Source: Actinomadura syzygii | Lineage (GTDB): Bacteria > Actinomycetota > Actinomycetes > Streptosporangiales > Streptosporangiaceae | Direction: 5' to 3' | Assembly: GCF_008085905.1 (NCBI RefSeq) | Contig: NZ_VSFF01000007.1 | Span: 248,001 to 312,000 of the forward strand | Length of the DNA: 64,000 bases | In this document: one piece after another, positions 16,744 through 25,167 of the stretch | Numbering within the stretch: position 1 is the stretch's first letter | Layout of the letters: each line of letters opens with the position of its first letter | Position numbers and translations under genes: made by a program | The notes under the pieces: generated by a model | The model's database searches: none | Told to the model about the DNA's origin: nothing | Seen by the model: the letters and a program-made list of their open reading frames with translations, nothing else

Positions 16744-17643
16744 ATGACCGACGTCCTGGTGGAGGATTTCGAGGAGCATCGGGGCCTGCTGTTCGCGGTG
16801 GCGTACCGGATGCTGGGCACGGCCGCCGACGCCGAGGACGCCGTCCAGGACGCCTGGCTGCGCTGGTCCGGCGCCGACCGGTCCGGGGTCGAGGACCCGA
16901 AGGCGTACCTCGTCCGGGTCACCACCAACGTCGCGCTCGACCGGCTCAGGTCGGCGCAGAGCCGCCGCGAGACCTACGTCGGGCCGTGGCTGCCGGAACC
17001 CATGCTGACCTCCCCGGACGTCGCCGAGGACGCCGAGCTGTCGGAGTCGGTGTCGATGGCGATGCTCGTCGTCCTGGAGACGCTGAGCCCGCTGGAGCGG
17101 GCCGTGTTCGTCCTCAAGGACGTGTTCGGGTTCCCGTACGCGGAGATAGCGGCGGCGCTGGATCGGTCCGAGGTGTCCGTGCGGCAGCTCGGCACCCGCG
17201 CCCGCAAGCACGTGGAGGCGCGGCGGCCCCGCTACCAGGCCGGGGGCGCGGAGCGGCGCGCCGCCACCGAGCGGTTCCTCGACGTCGTCCTCGGCGGCGA
17301 CATCAACCGGCTCATGGAGGTGCTCGCCCCCGACGTGACGCTGTGGACGGACGGCGGCGGCAAGGTCAGGGCGGCCCTGCGGACCATCACCGGCGCGGAG
17401 AAGGTCAGCCGCTGGCTGGCCGGGATCGTCGGGCGGCCGTACGTGGGCGTCGAGCCCGCCGAGATGAGCTTCCGCCGCGTGGACCTCAACGGCGAGCCCG
17501 CCCTGATCGTGGACGGCCCGCACGGCCCGATCAGCGCCGCCACCGTCGAGATCGACGACGCGGGACGGATCCACGCGATCCACCTCGTCGCGAACCCCGA
17601 CAAGCTCCAGGCGATCGCGGAGGGCCGCAGCCTGCCGATGTGA
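16744..17643 (+). CDS. ECF sigma factor of the ECF41/SigJ type with SnoaL-like C-terminus
   Basis: A 299-residue sigma factor. Region 2 (LLFAVAYRMLGTAADAEDAVQDAWLRW) and region 4 (LSPLERAVFVLKDVFGFPYAEIAAALDRSEVSVRQLGTRAR) are followed by a SnoaL-like domain. The linker has WLPEP (residues 82-86) and the extension has DGGGK, two hallmarks of ECF41. In that group the fused extension tunes activity in place of a separate anti-sigma factor. The usual neighbour, a carboxymuconolactone decarboxylase, oxidoreductase or epimerase gene, is absent here. Confidence 0.9.
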   Translation: MTDVLVEDFEEHRGLLFAVAYRMLGTAADAEDAVQDAWLRWSGADRSGVEDPKAYLVRVTTNVALDRLRSAQSRRETYVGPWLPEPMLTSPDVAEDAELSESVSMAMLVVLETLSPLERAVFVLKDVFGFPYAEIAAALDRSEVSVRQLGTRARKHVEARRPRYQAGGAERRAATERFLDVVLGGDINRLMEVLAPDVTLWTDGGGKVRAALRTITGAEKVSRWLAGIVGRPYVGVEPAEMSFRRVDLNGEPALIVDGPHGPISAATVEIDDAGRIHAIHLVANPDKLQAIAEGRSLPM

Positions 17644-17664
17644 CGGGCGCGACCGGCCGCCGGG

Positions 17665-18168
17665 CTAGCGGTCGGCGGCGCGGCGCTTGCGGCCGAGCAG
17701 CCGGGGCGGCGCGCCCGCCGTCGTCGCCGGGGTCGGGACGGGACGCACCGCCGCGTACCCGTCCGCCGCCGTCACGACCTCCTCGACCGGGGTCAGCCGG
17801 ACGATCCACGACTCGGCCGCCCAGCGCTCCACCTGCCCCTCGTGGGACGTCGCGTTCAGCCGCTCCTTGGCGAGCAGGGGCGCCACGGCTTCCCAGGGCT
17901 CGGAGCCCGGCTCGACCGGCTCGGCGTCGGCGCTGAACGAGATCAGCCGCCCGCCCTTGTCCTTGCTCCGCAGGATCACGGTGACCTGCGCCGACTCCGG
18001 CAGGCCGGGCAGCGGCTGCTCGCCCTCCCCGCCGGTCAGCACGTAGGCGGACCCCTCGTGCCACACGTGCCAGGCGGCCCTCGGCTGCGGCAGGCCGGGA
18101 AGATCCAGCCACATCAGCCCGGATTTCTTGGCCGCCTCCTCCACCAGCGCCGCGTTCAGCTCACCCAT
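17665..18168 (-). CDS. Conserved hypothetical, possible split-barrel protein
   Basis: A 167-residue soluble protein I do not recognise firmly. MGELNAALVEEAAKKSGLMWLDL, AWHVWHEGSAYVLTGGEGEQPLPGL and VTVILRSKDKGGRLISF resemble pyridoxamine-phosphate-oxidase-like split barrels, but no cofactor-binding motif is clear. A basic tail ends RLLGRKRRAADR. It diverges from the CitE-like lyase gene with only 39 nt between starts, so the two may share regulation. Confidence 0.7.
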   Translation of the reverse strand: MGELNAALVEEAAKKSGLMWLDLPGLPQPRAAWHVWHEGSAYVLTGGEGEQPLPGLPESAQVTVILRSKDKGGRLISFSADAEPVEPGSEPWEAVAPLLAKERLNATSHEGQVERWAAESWIVRLTPVEEVVTAADGYAAVRPVPTPATTAGAPPRLLGRKRRAADR

Positions 18169-18207
18169 GCCGAAAGCGTCTCACACCAGGTCGATAGCAT
18201 CCGGGCC

Positions 18208-19131
18208 ATGCGCGTTCGACGTACCACCCTCGCCGTCCCGGCCAGCAATCCCCGTTTCGTCGAGAAGGCCCAGGGCCTTCCCGCGGATGAGATCCTCCTC
18301 GACCTGGAGGACGCGGTAGCCCCGTCCGCGAAGGAGGACGCCCGCCAGACGGTCGTCGCCGCGCTCAACGAGGGCGACTGGTCCGGCAGGACGCGGGCCG
18401 TGCGCATCAACGACCTCGACACCCACTGGGCCTACCGGGACGTGATCGACGTCGTGGAGGGCGCGGGCGCGAACCTCGACGTCGTCATGCTGCCCAAGGC
18501 GGAGAACGCGTCCTACGTCCAGTGGCTCGACCGGCTCCTCACCCAGATCGAGCGGGCGAAGGGCCTGCCGGTCGGGCGCATCGGCATCGAGGCGCAGGTC
18601 GAGACCGCCCGGAGCATGGTCGAGATCGACGCGATCGCCGCGTCGTCGCCGCGCCTGGAGTCGCTCGTCCTCGGGCCGGGCGACCTGATGGCGTCCCTGA
18701 ACATGAAGACGCTCGTCGTGGGCGAGCAGCCGCCCGGATACACCGAGGGCGACGCCTACCACTACATCCTCATGAAGATCCTGACGGCGGCCCGCGCCAA
18801 CGACCTCCAGGCCATCGACGGGCCGTACTTCAACGTCCGGGACGCGGAGGCGTTCACCCGGGTCGCGCGGCGCTCCGCCGCGCTCGGGTTCGACGGGAAG
18901 TGGGTGCTGCACCCGACCCAGATCGAGGCCGGGAACGCCGTCTTCTCGCCGGAGCAGGACGACTACGACCACGCCGAGCTGATCCTGGAGGCATACCAGC
19001 GCGCCGTCGACGAGGGGCGCGGCGCCGCCACCCTCGGCGACGAGATGATCGACGAGGCGTCCCGCAAGATGGCGCTCGTCGTCGCCGCGAAGGGCCGCGC
19101 CGCCGGGATGACCCGCACCCGGAAGGAGTGA
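18208..19131 (+). CDS. HpcH/HpaI (CitE-like) CoA-ester lyase
   Basis: A 307-residue TIM-barrel enzyme related to citrate lyase beta subunit and L-malyl-CoA/beta-methylmalyl-CoA lyases. These cleave a CoA-ester C-C bond using a divalent metal. Visible motifs are LRRTTLAVPASNPRF-like start, DEILLDLEDAVAP, MLPKAENA, IGIEAQVETARSM with the metal-binding Glu, and VLGPGDLMASL with the metal-binding Asp. GKWVLHPTQIE is the typical CoA-side loop. The ATG at 18208 gives the family N-terminus. Substrate unknown; malyl- or citramalyl-CoA is plausible. Confidence 0.88.
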   Translation: MRVRRTTLAVPASNPRFVEKAQGLPADEILLDLEDAVAPSAKEDARQTVVAALNEGDWSGRTRAVRINDLDTHWAYRDVIDVVEGAGANLDVVMLPKAENASYVQWLDRLLTQIERAKGLPVGRIGIEAQVETARSMVEIDAIAASSPRLESLVLGPGDLMASLNMKTLVVGEQPPGYTEGDAYHYILMKILTAARANDLQAIDGPYFNVRDAEAFTRVARRSAALGFDGKWVLHPTQIEAGNAVFSPEQDDYDHAELILEAYQRAVDEGRGAATLGDEMIDEASRKMALVVAAKGRAAGMTRTRKE

Positions 19132-19231
19132 GCGGCCCCGCGCGGGGGTGAGCCGCGCGACCGGCCCCTCCGGGAACTGGGGCACCGTACGATTCGTCCC
19201 ACGTACGCGAAGGCTCACGGGGAGGTCGGAC

Positions 19232-20512
19232 GTGTCAGAACCAGGGGGCTCGGACGGTTGGGCGCCGCTGGATCCCGACCTCAACGGCGCCGCGCACCGA
19301 CCACAACGCCCTGAGCCGCCGCCACAGGCCCCGCACGCACCGGAGCCGCGCCCCTATCAGGGTCCGTACGCGCCGGGCCCCTACGGGCAATACGGGCAGC
19401 ACGAGCAGTACGGCCAGTACGGGGAGCAGGGGCCGTACGGGCCGTACGGCCGGTACGGGCAGCCGTACGGCGGCGGGTACGCGCCGCCCGCGCCGTTCAC
19501 GACGTCCCGGACGGAGGACGCGCCGCCCGGCGCCCCGTTCCACCGGCTGGCCCGCAACCCGCCGCACCGGTGGTGGCGCCCGCTGGCCGGGTCGCTGGTG
19601 ATCGTCGCCGGGGGCATGGGCCTCGCCGTCGTCGTCATGATCATCGGGATGATCGTCCGGACGGTGGTCGAGGGCGGCGTGCCGGACACCGACTCCGACT
19701 CCGTCTTCGGCAACGACACGGCCGACCTCGCCTTCGACCTGGGCTCGCTCGCCCTCTTCCTGCCGGTGGCCCTGTTCGCCGCCTGGGGGTTGCAGCGGCG
19801 GCGGCCCGGCACGCTGTCGTCCGTCGCGGGCCGGCTGCGCTGGCGCTGGATGCTGGCCTGCTGCGGCCTGGCCGTCCTGTTCTGCATCGTGTCGTTCGGA
19901 GCGTCCATCGTCGCGGGCGCCGCCGTGGACGACCAGTCGTCCGGCGACGAGCACTGGGTCGGCTGGGGACGCTTCCTCGCCCCCGCGATCGTCATCCTCC
20001 TGCTGGTGCCGTTCCAGTCGGCGGCCGAGGAGTACGTGTTCCGCGGCTGGCTGCTCCAGGCCGTCGGCGCGTGCACCCTGGAGGACGTCAAGGGGCGCGT
20101 CGGACGCGCCTTCAGCGTCGTCTTCCGCACTCCGTGGCCCGGCATCGTCGTCGGGTCGGCCCTGTTCACCTCGGGGCACGGCTACACCGGCTGGGGCATC
20201 CTCGACATCTTCTTCTTCGGCGCGGTGGCGGCGTGGCTGGCGGTGAAGACGGGCGGGCTGGAGTCCAGCATCGCGCTGCACGTGTTCAACAACCTGATGG
20301 CGTTCCTCCTCCCGGCCGCGGTCGGCGAGCTGGACATCGAGCAGGGCGGCGTGCCGTGGCAGGTCGTCGCCGCCGACATCGCGCCCATGGCGCTCTACGC
20401 GGCGACCGTCGTGTGGCTGGCGCGGCGGATGAAGATCCAGACGGTCACCGCCGGCCCGGAGGACGACGACGTCCCGGTCACGCCGCCCCCGCACCCCACG
20501 CCGGTGTCATAG
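19232..20512 (+). CDS. CPBP family intramembrane glutamic protease
   Basis: A 426-residue polytopic membrane protein. A roughly 85-residue cytoplasmic leader is rich in Pro, Tyr and Gly (repeated GQYG/GPYG). About eight membrane helices follow. The three CPBP/Abi motifs are present: AAEEYVFRGWLLQ (EExxxR), LFTSGHGY (FxxxH) and HVFNN (HxxxN). The family includes CAAX-processing and bacteriocin-immunity-type proteases; the substrate here is unknown. The GTG at 19232 follows GGGAGGT and avoids 28 extra residues from an upstream GTG. Confidence 0.9.
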   Translation: MSEPGGSDGWAPLDPDLNGAAHRPQRPEPPPQAPHAPEPRPYQGPYAPGPYGQYGQHEQYGQYGEQGPYGPYGRYGQPYGGGYAPPAPFTTSRTEDAPPGAPFHRLARNPPHRWWRPLAGSLVIVAGGMGLAVVVMIIGMIVRTVVEGGVPDTDSDSVFGNDTADLAFDLGSLALFLPVALFAAWGLQRRRPGTLSSVAGRLRWRWMLACCGLAVLFCIVSFGASIVAGAAVDDQSSGDEHWVGWGRFLAPAIVILLLVPFQSAAEEYVFRGWLLQAVGACTLEDVKGRVGRAFSVVFRTPWPGIVVGSALFTSGHGYTGWGILDIFFFGAVAAWLAVKTGGLESSIALHVFNNLMAFLLPAAVGELDIEQGGVPWQVVAADIAPMALYAATVVWLARRMKIQTVTAGPEDDDVPVTPPPHPTPVS

Positions 20513-20540
20513 CAGGCCCCGTCGATTCCAGAGCGTCGGT

Positions 20541-20930
20541 TCAGAGCAGGCCCCACAGCACGAGGGCGTCGACGAGGCCGGGCGTGACGGGCAGCTCGGG
20601 GATGCGCTCGGGCGGGATCCAGCCCGCTTCCGCCGCGTCGTCGCCCGCGCGGAGCGTCCCTCCGGTGACCGCGGCCGTGTAGTCGTGGATCTCGTAGGTG
20701 ACGCCGCCGGGGCCGGGCCGCTCCACCGTCCCGGCGAGGGCGAGGGGCTCCACGTCGAGGCCGGTCTCCTCGCGCAGCTCCCGGGCGAGGGCGGCGGCGT
20801 CGTCCTCGCCCGGCTCGACCCGTCCGCCGGGGATGGACCAGAGGCCCTCGCCGGGCGGGCGCCCGCGCCGCACCATCAGCAGCCGTCCGCGGTCGTCCCG
20901 GACGACCGCTCCCACGCAGCGCACTCGCAT
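20541..20930 (-). CDS. Nudix hydrolase
   Basis: A 129-residue pyrophosphohydrolase. The Nudix box begins GGRVEPGEDDAAALARELRE and continues ETGLDV, keeping the Gx5Ex7REUXEEXGU pattern with all the metal-binding glutamates. MTxT-like specificity is not clear; the domain acts on nucleoside diphosphates linked to another group. The ATG at 20930 begins MRVRCVGAVV, the first Nudix strand. It converges with the CPBP gene and diverges from the DUF6758 gene. Confidence 0.92.
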   Translation of the reverse strand: MRVRCVGAVVRDDRGRLLMVRRGRPPGEGLWSIPGGRVEPGEDDAAALARELREETGLDVEPLALAGTVERPGPGGVTYEIHDYTAAVTGGTLRAGDDAAEAGWIPPERIPELPVTPGLVDALVLWGLL

Positions 20931-21014
20931 GACCCCATTTTGACGCCCCCTTTTCCGCGCGTCCGCCCGCCCCGGCTTGACGATCCGGGACGTGGCCGCG
21001 CAGGGTGGGTAGTC

Positions 21015-21662
21015 ATGAGGGCGGAGCCCACCTGCCCGCGCTGCGCGGGCCCGCTGCACGATCCGGGCCTCTGGTCGAGCGACTGGACCTGCGACGTGCA
21101 CGGCGCCGTCCTGCCGAGGCAGCCGGCCAGGCGACCCGGCCCGGACGGGCTGGCCGCCGTGCTGCGCGAGACGCGGGTCCCCGTCTGGACGCCCTGGCCC
21201 CTTCCGCAGGGCTGGCTCGTCACGGGGTTCGCCACGGTCGGGGACGACCGCACGGGCGCGCGCGCGACGGCCGTCGCCGTGTCCGGGCCGGGCCTGCTCA
21301 GCGGCCCCGCCGACATGGTGCTGATCGCCGAGGAGCCCGGCGTCGGGTTCGGCGCGTACTTCGCCGGGCTGGCGGGCGCCGACCCCGGCGAGGTGTTCGA
21401 CGGCAGCCCGCCGCACGTGAAGCTCGACGTCAGCGGCCCGGCCGCGACCTACGGCCACTCGCTGCCGATGTGGGCGGTCGACGGCCGTCCGGACCGCGCC
21501 GTCTACGTCGGCGAGGCGATGGGGAACTGGCTGTGGGCGGTGCTCTGGCCCGCCGACGCGGGCGTCCTGATGCTCGACAAGCAGAACCTCCTCGACCTCC
21601 GGGAGCCGGGCATGGAGATCGACCTTCCCTACGGCGCGTTCAGCCCCCGGCTCGACGACTGA
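21015..21662 (+). CDS. DUF6758 family protein
   Basis: A 215-residue soluble protein. The N-terminal CxxC (EPTCPRCAGPLHDPGL) with a later Cys and His (TCDVHGAVLP) looks like a zinc ribbon. The body has VPVWTPWPLPQGWLVTGFATVGDD, LIAEEPGVGFGAYFAGL and NWLWAVLWPADAGVLMLD, which I recognise as the actinobacterial DUF6758 family. Its function is unknown. The PHP-domain gene starts 16 nt after its stop, so they form an operon. Confidence 0.8.
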   Translation: MRAEPTCPRCAGPLHDPGLWSSDWTCDVHGAVLPRQPARRPGPDGLAAVLRETRVPVWTPWPLPQGWLVTGFATVGDDRTGARATAVAVSGPGLLSGPADMVLIAEEPGVGFGAYFAGLAGADPGEVFDGSPPHVKLDVSGPAATYGHSLPMWAVDGRPDRAVYVGEAMGNWLWAVLWPADAGVLMLDKQNLLDLREPGMEIDLPYGAFSPRLDD

Positions 21663-21678
21663 CGGCGGGGGCCGACCG

Positions 21679-22545
21679 ATGCGCATCGACCTGCACAGCC
21701 ACAGCGCCATGTCCGACGGGACGCGCCCGCCCGCCGAGGTCGTCCGGCGGGCCCGGGAGCGGGGCCTGGACGTCCTCGCGCTCACCGACCACGACACCGT
21801 CGCCGGATGGGACGAGGCCGCCGCCGCGCTCCCGGACGGCCTGACGTTCGTCCCCGGCATCGAGCTGTCCTGCAAGCTGGACGGCCACAGCCTGCACATG
21901 CTCGGCTACCTGTTCGACCCGTCCGAGCCCGTGCTCGCCGCCGAACTGGCCCGGATCCGCGACGACCGGGTGATCCGCGCGCAGGGCATGGTCGAGCGTC
22001 TCCGCGCGCTGGGCGTGGACGTCACCTGGGACATGGTCCGCGGCCTGGCGGGCGGCGAGGCCATCGGACGCCCGCACATCGCCCGCGCCATGATCGACGC
22101 GGGCGCGGTCCGGACGGCCGACGAGGCGTTCACCGACGACTGGATCGCCCAGGGCGGCCGCGCCTACGTCGAGCGGTACGCGCTCGACCCGGACGAGGCG
22201 ATCGGGCTCGTCCGCGCGGCGGGGGGAGTGTGCGTCCTCGCGCATCCGCGGGCCCGCCGCCGCGGCTACACGGTCGGGGACGACGCCGTCGAGCGCCTCG
22301 CCGCCGACGGCCTCGCCGGAATCGAGGTCGACCATCCCGACCACGCCCCGGACGACCGCGCCCGGCTGCGCGATCTCGCCGCCGCGCTCGGCCTCGCCGC
22401 GACCGGGTCCAGCGACGACCACGGCGCGCTGACCGGCGACCGGCTCGGCGCCGAGACCACCGACCCGGACGCCTTCGCGCAGCTAGCGGAGGCGGCGTCC
22501 GGTGATGATCTCCGCAACCCCTACCGGGGGCCCGAAGCACGGTAG
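21679..22545 (+). CDS. PHP-domain phosphoesterase
   Basis: A 288-residue PHP-fold metal-dependent phosphoesterase, the type that includes RNase AM/YciV-like 3',5'-nucleotide bisphosphate phosphatases. Metal ligands are visible in DLHSHSAMSDG (HxH), LTDHDT, PGIELSC and HMLGY, plus LAHPRA and a late GSSDDHG. Length and motif order fit the YciV/TrpH group. The ribosome binding site of the next gene overlaps its TAG, so translation continues into the metallo-beta-lactamase-fold protein. Confidence 0.92.
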   Translation: MRIDLHSHSAMSDGTRPPAEVVRRARERGLDVLALTDHDTVAGWDEAAAALPDGLTFVPGIELSCKLDGHSLHMLGYLFDPSEPVLAAELARIRDDRVIRAQGMVERLRALGVDVTWDMVRGLAGGEAIGRPHIARAMIDAGAVRTADEAFTDDWIAQGGRAYVERYALDPDEAIGLVRAAGGVCVLAHPRARRRGYTVGDDAVERLAADGLAGIEVDHPDHAPDDRARLRDLAAALGLAATGSSDDHGALTGDRLGAETTDPDAFAQLAEAASGDDLRNPYRGPEAR

Positions 22546-22555
22546 GGTGCGAGGC

Positions 22556-23263
22556 GTGGAAGCGCGCATCGAACAGGTGGTGACGTCGGGCACGCTGTCC
22601 CTTGACGACACCGACCACGACGTCGAGAACAACACCTACATCGTCGGCGACGACGACGAGGTCATCGTCATCGACCCGGCGAACGACGCCGAGGCCATCC
22701 TCAAGGAGGTCGGCGACCGCGAGGTCATGGCCGTCCTCCTCACCGACGGCAACGAACACCGTCTGAGCGTGGTGCTCGAAGTCGCCGCGGCCGGGGAGGA
22801 GGACGAGGAGAACTGGGCCCCGATCGCGCTGCACCGCGCGGACCGGCTGCTCTGGCGTGACTACTTCGGCCGCCTCGCCAAGGAGGAGGAGGACGAGGAC
22901 GACGCCAAGGCGCTGCGCTCCCTCGAACCCGACATCTGGCTCGAGGACGGCGGCATCTTCGAGATCGCCGACGCCCAGCTGGAGATCGTCCACACGCCGG
23001 GCCACACCCCCGGCAGCGTGTGCGTGATCAGCGAGCAGATCGGCGTGCTGTTCGCGGGCGACACGCTGCACCGGGGCCGTCCGGGCTCGGTCGGCGGCGT
23101 CTACGAGGACCTGCGCAAGCAGCTCAACTCGATCGGCGCCCTGCTCACCCCGCTGCCGAAGGACCTGCGGATCCTGCCCGCCCAGGGCGAGGAGACCACG
23201 GTCGGCGAAGAGGACTCCCGCTGGGAGACGTGGGGCGCGCTGGCGCAGGAGTCCGACGACTAG
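22556..23263 (+). CDS. Metallo-beta-lactamase-fold protein with degenerate metal site
   Basis: A 235-residue MBL-fold protein. The fold is clear: NTYIVGDDDEVIVIDPAND, HTPGHTPGSVCVIS and LFAGDTLHRGRPG. The catalytic HxHxDH motif is replaced by TDGNEHR at residues 63-69, so none of the four usual ligands is in place. The final His is Gln210 (LPAQGEE). His150 and Asp169 remain. An acidic insert (KEEEDEDDAKA) sits between. The protein is probably unable to bind two metals in the usual way and may be a binding protein. The GTG at 22556 follows GGTAGGG, which overlaps the stop of the PHP gene. Confidence 0.88.
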   Translation: MEARIEQVVTSGTLSLDDTDHDVENNTYIVGDDDEVIVIDPANDAEAILKEVGDREVMAVLLTDGNEHRLSVVLEVAAAGEEDEENWAPIALHRADRLLWRDYFGRLAKEEEDEDDAKALRSLEPDIWLEDGGIFEIADAQLEIVHTPGHTPGSVCVISEQIGVLFAGDTLHRGRPGSVGGVYEDLRKQLNSIGALLTPLPKDLRILPAQGEETTVGEEDSRWETWGALAQESDD

Positions 23264-23264
23264 C

Positions 23265-24140
23265 GTGGAGCAGCTCGGCTTCGAGGGCATGCCGCGGCGG
23301 CTCTACACCTGCACGCCGTCGAGGCTGAACACCTGGCTCGACTGTCCCCGGCGGTACCGGATGACCTACCTCGATCGTCCGATGCCGCCGAAGGGCCCGC
23401 CGTGGGCGCACAACAGCGTGGGCGCGAGCGTCCACAACGCCCTGGCGGGCTGGTGGCGGCTGCCGCCGCGCGAGCGCACCCCCGAGTCGGCCGGGCGGCT
23501 CCTCGTCCGCGGCTGGCTGACCGACGGCTTCCGCGACGACGCGCAGTCCGCCGAGTGGCGGGAGCGGGCCCGCGAGATGACCGAGCGGTACGCGGCCGGG
23601 CTCGACCCGTCCGACGAGCCGCTCGGCGTGGAGCGGACCGTCGCGACCCGCACCGACCGCATCGCCGTGTCCGGGCGCATCGACCGGCTGGACGGCCGCG
23701 GCGCCGAGCTCGTCGTCGTCGACTACAAGACGGGGCGGCACGTCCTCACCGCCGACGACGCCCGCGGCTCGCTGGCCCTCGCCCTGTACGCGATCGCCGC
23801 CGCGCGGGTGCTGCGGCGCCCGTGCCACCGGGTGGAGCTGCACCACCTGCCGTCCGGCGAGGTCGCCGCGTGGGACCACACCGACGAGTCGCTGGCCCGG
23901 CACCTGCGCCGCGCCGAGTCGATCGCCGGGGAGGCCGCCGACGCCGACGAGGGGTACCGGGCCCGCGTCCCGAAGCCCCGCCCGGCGGGCGACGTCGACC
24001 ACGCCCAGCACGACGACCTTTTCCCGCCGCGTCCCGGCAATCTCTGCTCGTGGTGCGACTTCGCCCGGCACTGCCCTGAAGGCCAGCGGGCGGCCCCGCG
24101 CAAGGAGCCCTGGGCGGCCCTGCCCGTGGACGCCTCCTGA
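23265..24140 (+). CDS. RecB-like PD-(D/E)XK nuclease with Fe-S cysteines
   Basis: A 291-residue stand-alone RecB/Cas4-type nuclease domain. It starts TPSRLNTWLDCPRRYRMTYL, holding the first cluster cysteine (Cys27). The active-site segments are SGRIDRLDG and ELVVVDYKTG, followed by the motif-III helix LALALYAIAAARV. The last three cysteines are CSWCDFARHC near residues 264-273, giving the C...CxxCx5C pattern of a 4Fe-4S nuclease. The GTG is 1 nt after the MBL gene, so it belongs to the same operon (DUF6758-PHP-MBL-RecB). A DNA-processing role is inferred. Confidence 0.9.
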   Translation: MEQLGFEGMPRRLYTCTPSRLNTWLDCPRRYRMTYLDRPMPPKGPPWAHNSVGASVHNALAGWWRLPPRERTPESAGRLLVRGWLTDGFRDDAQSAEWRERAREMTERYAAGLDPSDEPLGVERTVATRTDRIAVSGRIDRLDGRGAELVVVDYKTGRHVLTADDARGSLALALYAIAAARVLRRPCHRVELHHLPSGEVAAWDHTDESLARHLRRAESIAGEAADADEGYRARVPKPRPAGDVDHAQHDDLFPPRPGNLCSWCDFARHCPEGQRAAPRKEPWAALPVDAS

Positions 24141-24146
24141 GCCCGT

Positions 24147-25073
24147 CTAGGCCGGCGTGAGGGCCCTGCGGTCCGGCCAGCGGCGCGGGTCGCGGAGGCC
24201 GTAGAGGCCCTTGCCGACGTCGTAGCCCTCGGCGCCGAGCCGCTGCCTGGCACGTTCCAGCATGTCCCTCGTGTTCTTGGCGAAGGCGTAGTCGTGCACC
24301 CGCTCCGGCAGCGAGTTCATCGTCAGCCGGAACGACCGCAGCGCCGCCGTCACCACCGGACGGGGAAGCTCGGGCAGCGCCCCGTACATCTCGCGGGCCC
24401 AGTCCGGCAGCGAGTAGTAGCAGAGCGCGCCGAACGGGAAGTACCCGGGCTTCCCCGGCGCGAGGAATCTGAGGTTCTCCGGCATCGTCGGCCACATCAG
24501 GAACCGCACCGTGGCCGCCGCCTCCTCGGTGACCCGCAGCCTCGGCCGCGTCTCGGCGAGGTACGCCTCCATCTCGGCGACGCTGCCGGGGACGTCCTCC
24601 GCGTGCAGCCCGACGTAGGTCGCGGTGTGGCGCTGCTCGTCCAGGTAGCGGTCGGCCATGGCGGGGGTCAGCGGCAGCCCGGCCCGCCGCGCCACGTCCA
24701 GGTACGAGGACACCTCGGCGCAGTGCACCCAGCGGAGGAACTCGGGCTGGTCGAGCCGCTCCCTCCTGCCCGTGTCGTGGTTGAGGATGCGCAGGCTCCG
24801 GTGGATCTGCCGGACGCGGTAGGCCAGCTCGTCGATCTCCTCGTGCGTCCCGAACGTGGAGACGCCGACGAAGTCGGCGGTGCGCTGGAGCCGCCCGAAC
24901 GGGTCCTCCTGGAAGTTCGAGTTCTGCCAGACGCCCCACATCGCCATGGGGTGCAGCGCCTGGAGCATGAGACCGCGCACACCGCCGATCCACATGGTCC
25001 GGTCGAGGTGGACGCGCCACGTGACGCTCTCGGGGGGCTGGACGGTCGCGGGCATCCTGCGGCACACCTCCAT
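24147..25073 (-). CDS. DUF2236 oxygenase-like protein (MpaB/latex-clearing family)
   Basis: A 308-residue helical protein of the DUF2236 family, which includes the rubber oxygenase Lcp and fungal MpaB-type heme oxygenases. Conserved blocks are LMLQALHPMAMWGV, DPFGRLQRTADFV, VSTFGTHEEIDEL and LRWVHCAEVSSYL. The histidines in ALHP and WVH are the usual heme-region residues. No signal peptide is seen, unlike secreted Lcp. The ATG at 25073 lies 10 nt from a strong inverted repeat. The substrate is unknown. Confidence 0.85.
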   Translation of the reverse strand: MEVCRRMPATVQPPESVTWRVHLDRTMWIGGVRGLMLQALHPMAMWGVWQNSNFQEDPFGRLQRTADFVGVSTFGTHEEIDELAYRVRQIHRSLRILNHDTGRRERLDQPEFLRWVHCAEVSSYLDVARRAGLPLTPAMADRYLDEQRHTATYVGLHAEDVPGSVAEMEAYLAETRPRLRVTEEAAATVRFLMWPTMPENLRFLAPGKPGYFPFGALCYYSLPDWAREMYGALPELPRPVVTAALRSFRLTMNSLPERVHDYAFAKNTRDMLERARQRLGAEGYDVGKGLYGLRDPRRWPDRRALTPA

Positions 25074-25083
25074 GAGACAGACT

Positions 25084-25105
25084 CAAGTAAGTGTGTCATT
25101 ACTTG
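25084..25105. promoter_or_regulatory. Operator-like inverted repeat before the DUF2236 gene
   Basis: CAAGTAA at 25084-25090 and TTACTTG at 25099-25105 are a perfect 7-bp inverted repeat with an 8-nt spacer. It stands out as AT-rich in its surroundings and lies 10 nt before the DUF2236 start codon. The geometry suits a TetR-family dimer; no regulator gene is adjacent. Confidence 0.65.
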
Positions 25106-25167
25106 CCCGCGACCGCGACATGGGGGTCCGGTGAGGCCCGTCACCCTCCCCGGCGGACGCGGGCCGG

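Noticed and set aside
16657..17583. N-terminal extension of the MgtE-N/CBS gene
   Set aside because: Antisense to the ECF41 sigma factor and composed of shadow sequence. The ATG at 16656 begins the PRC-barrel-like domain.
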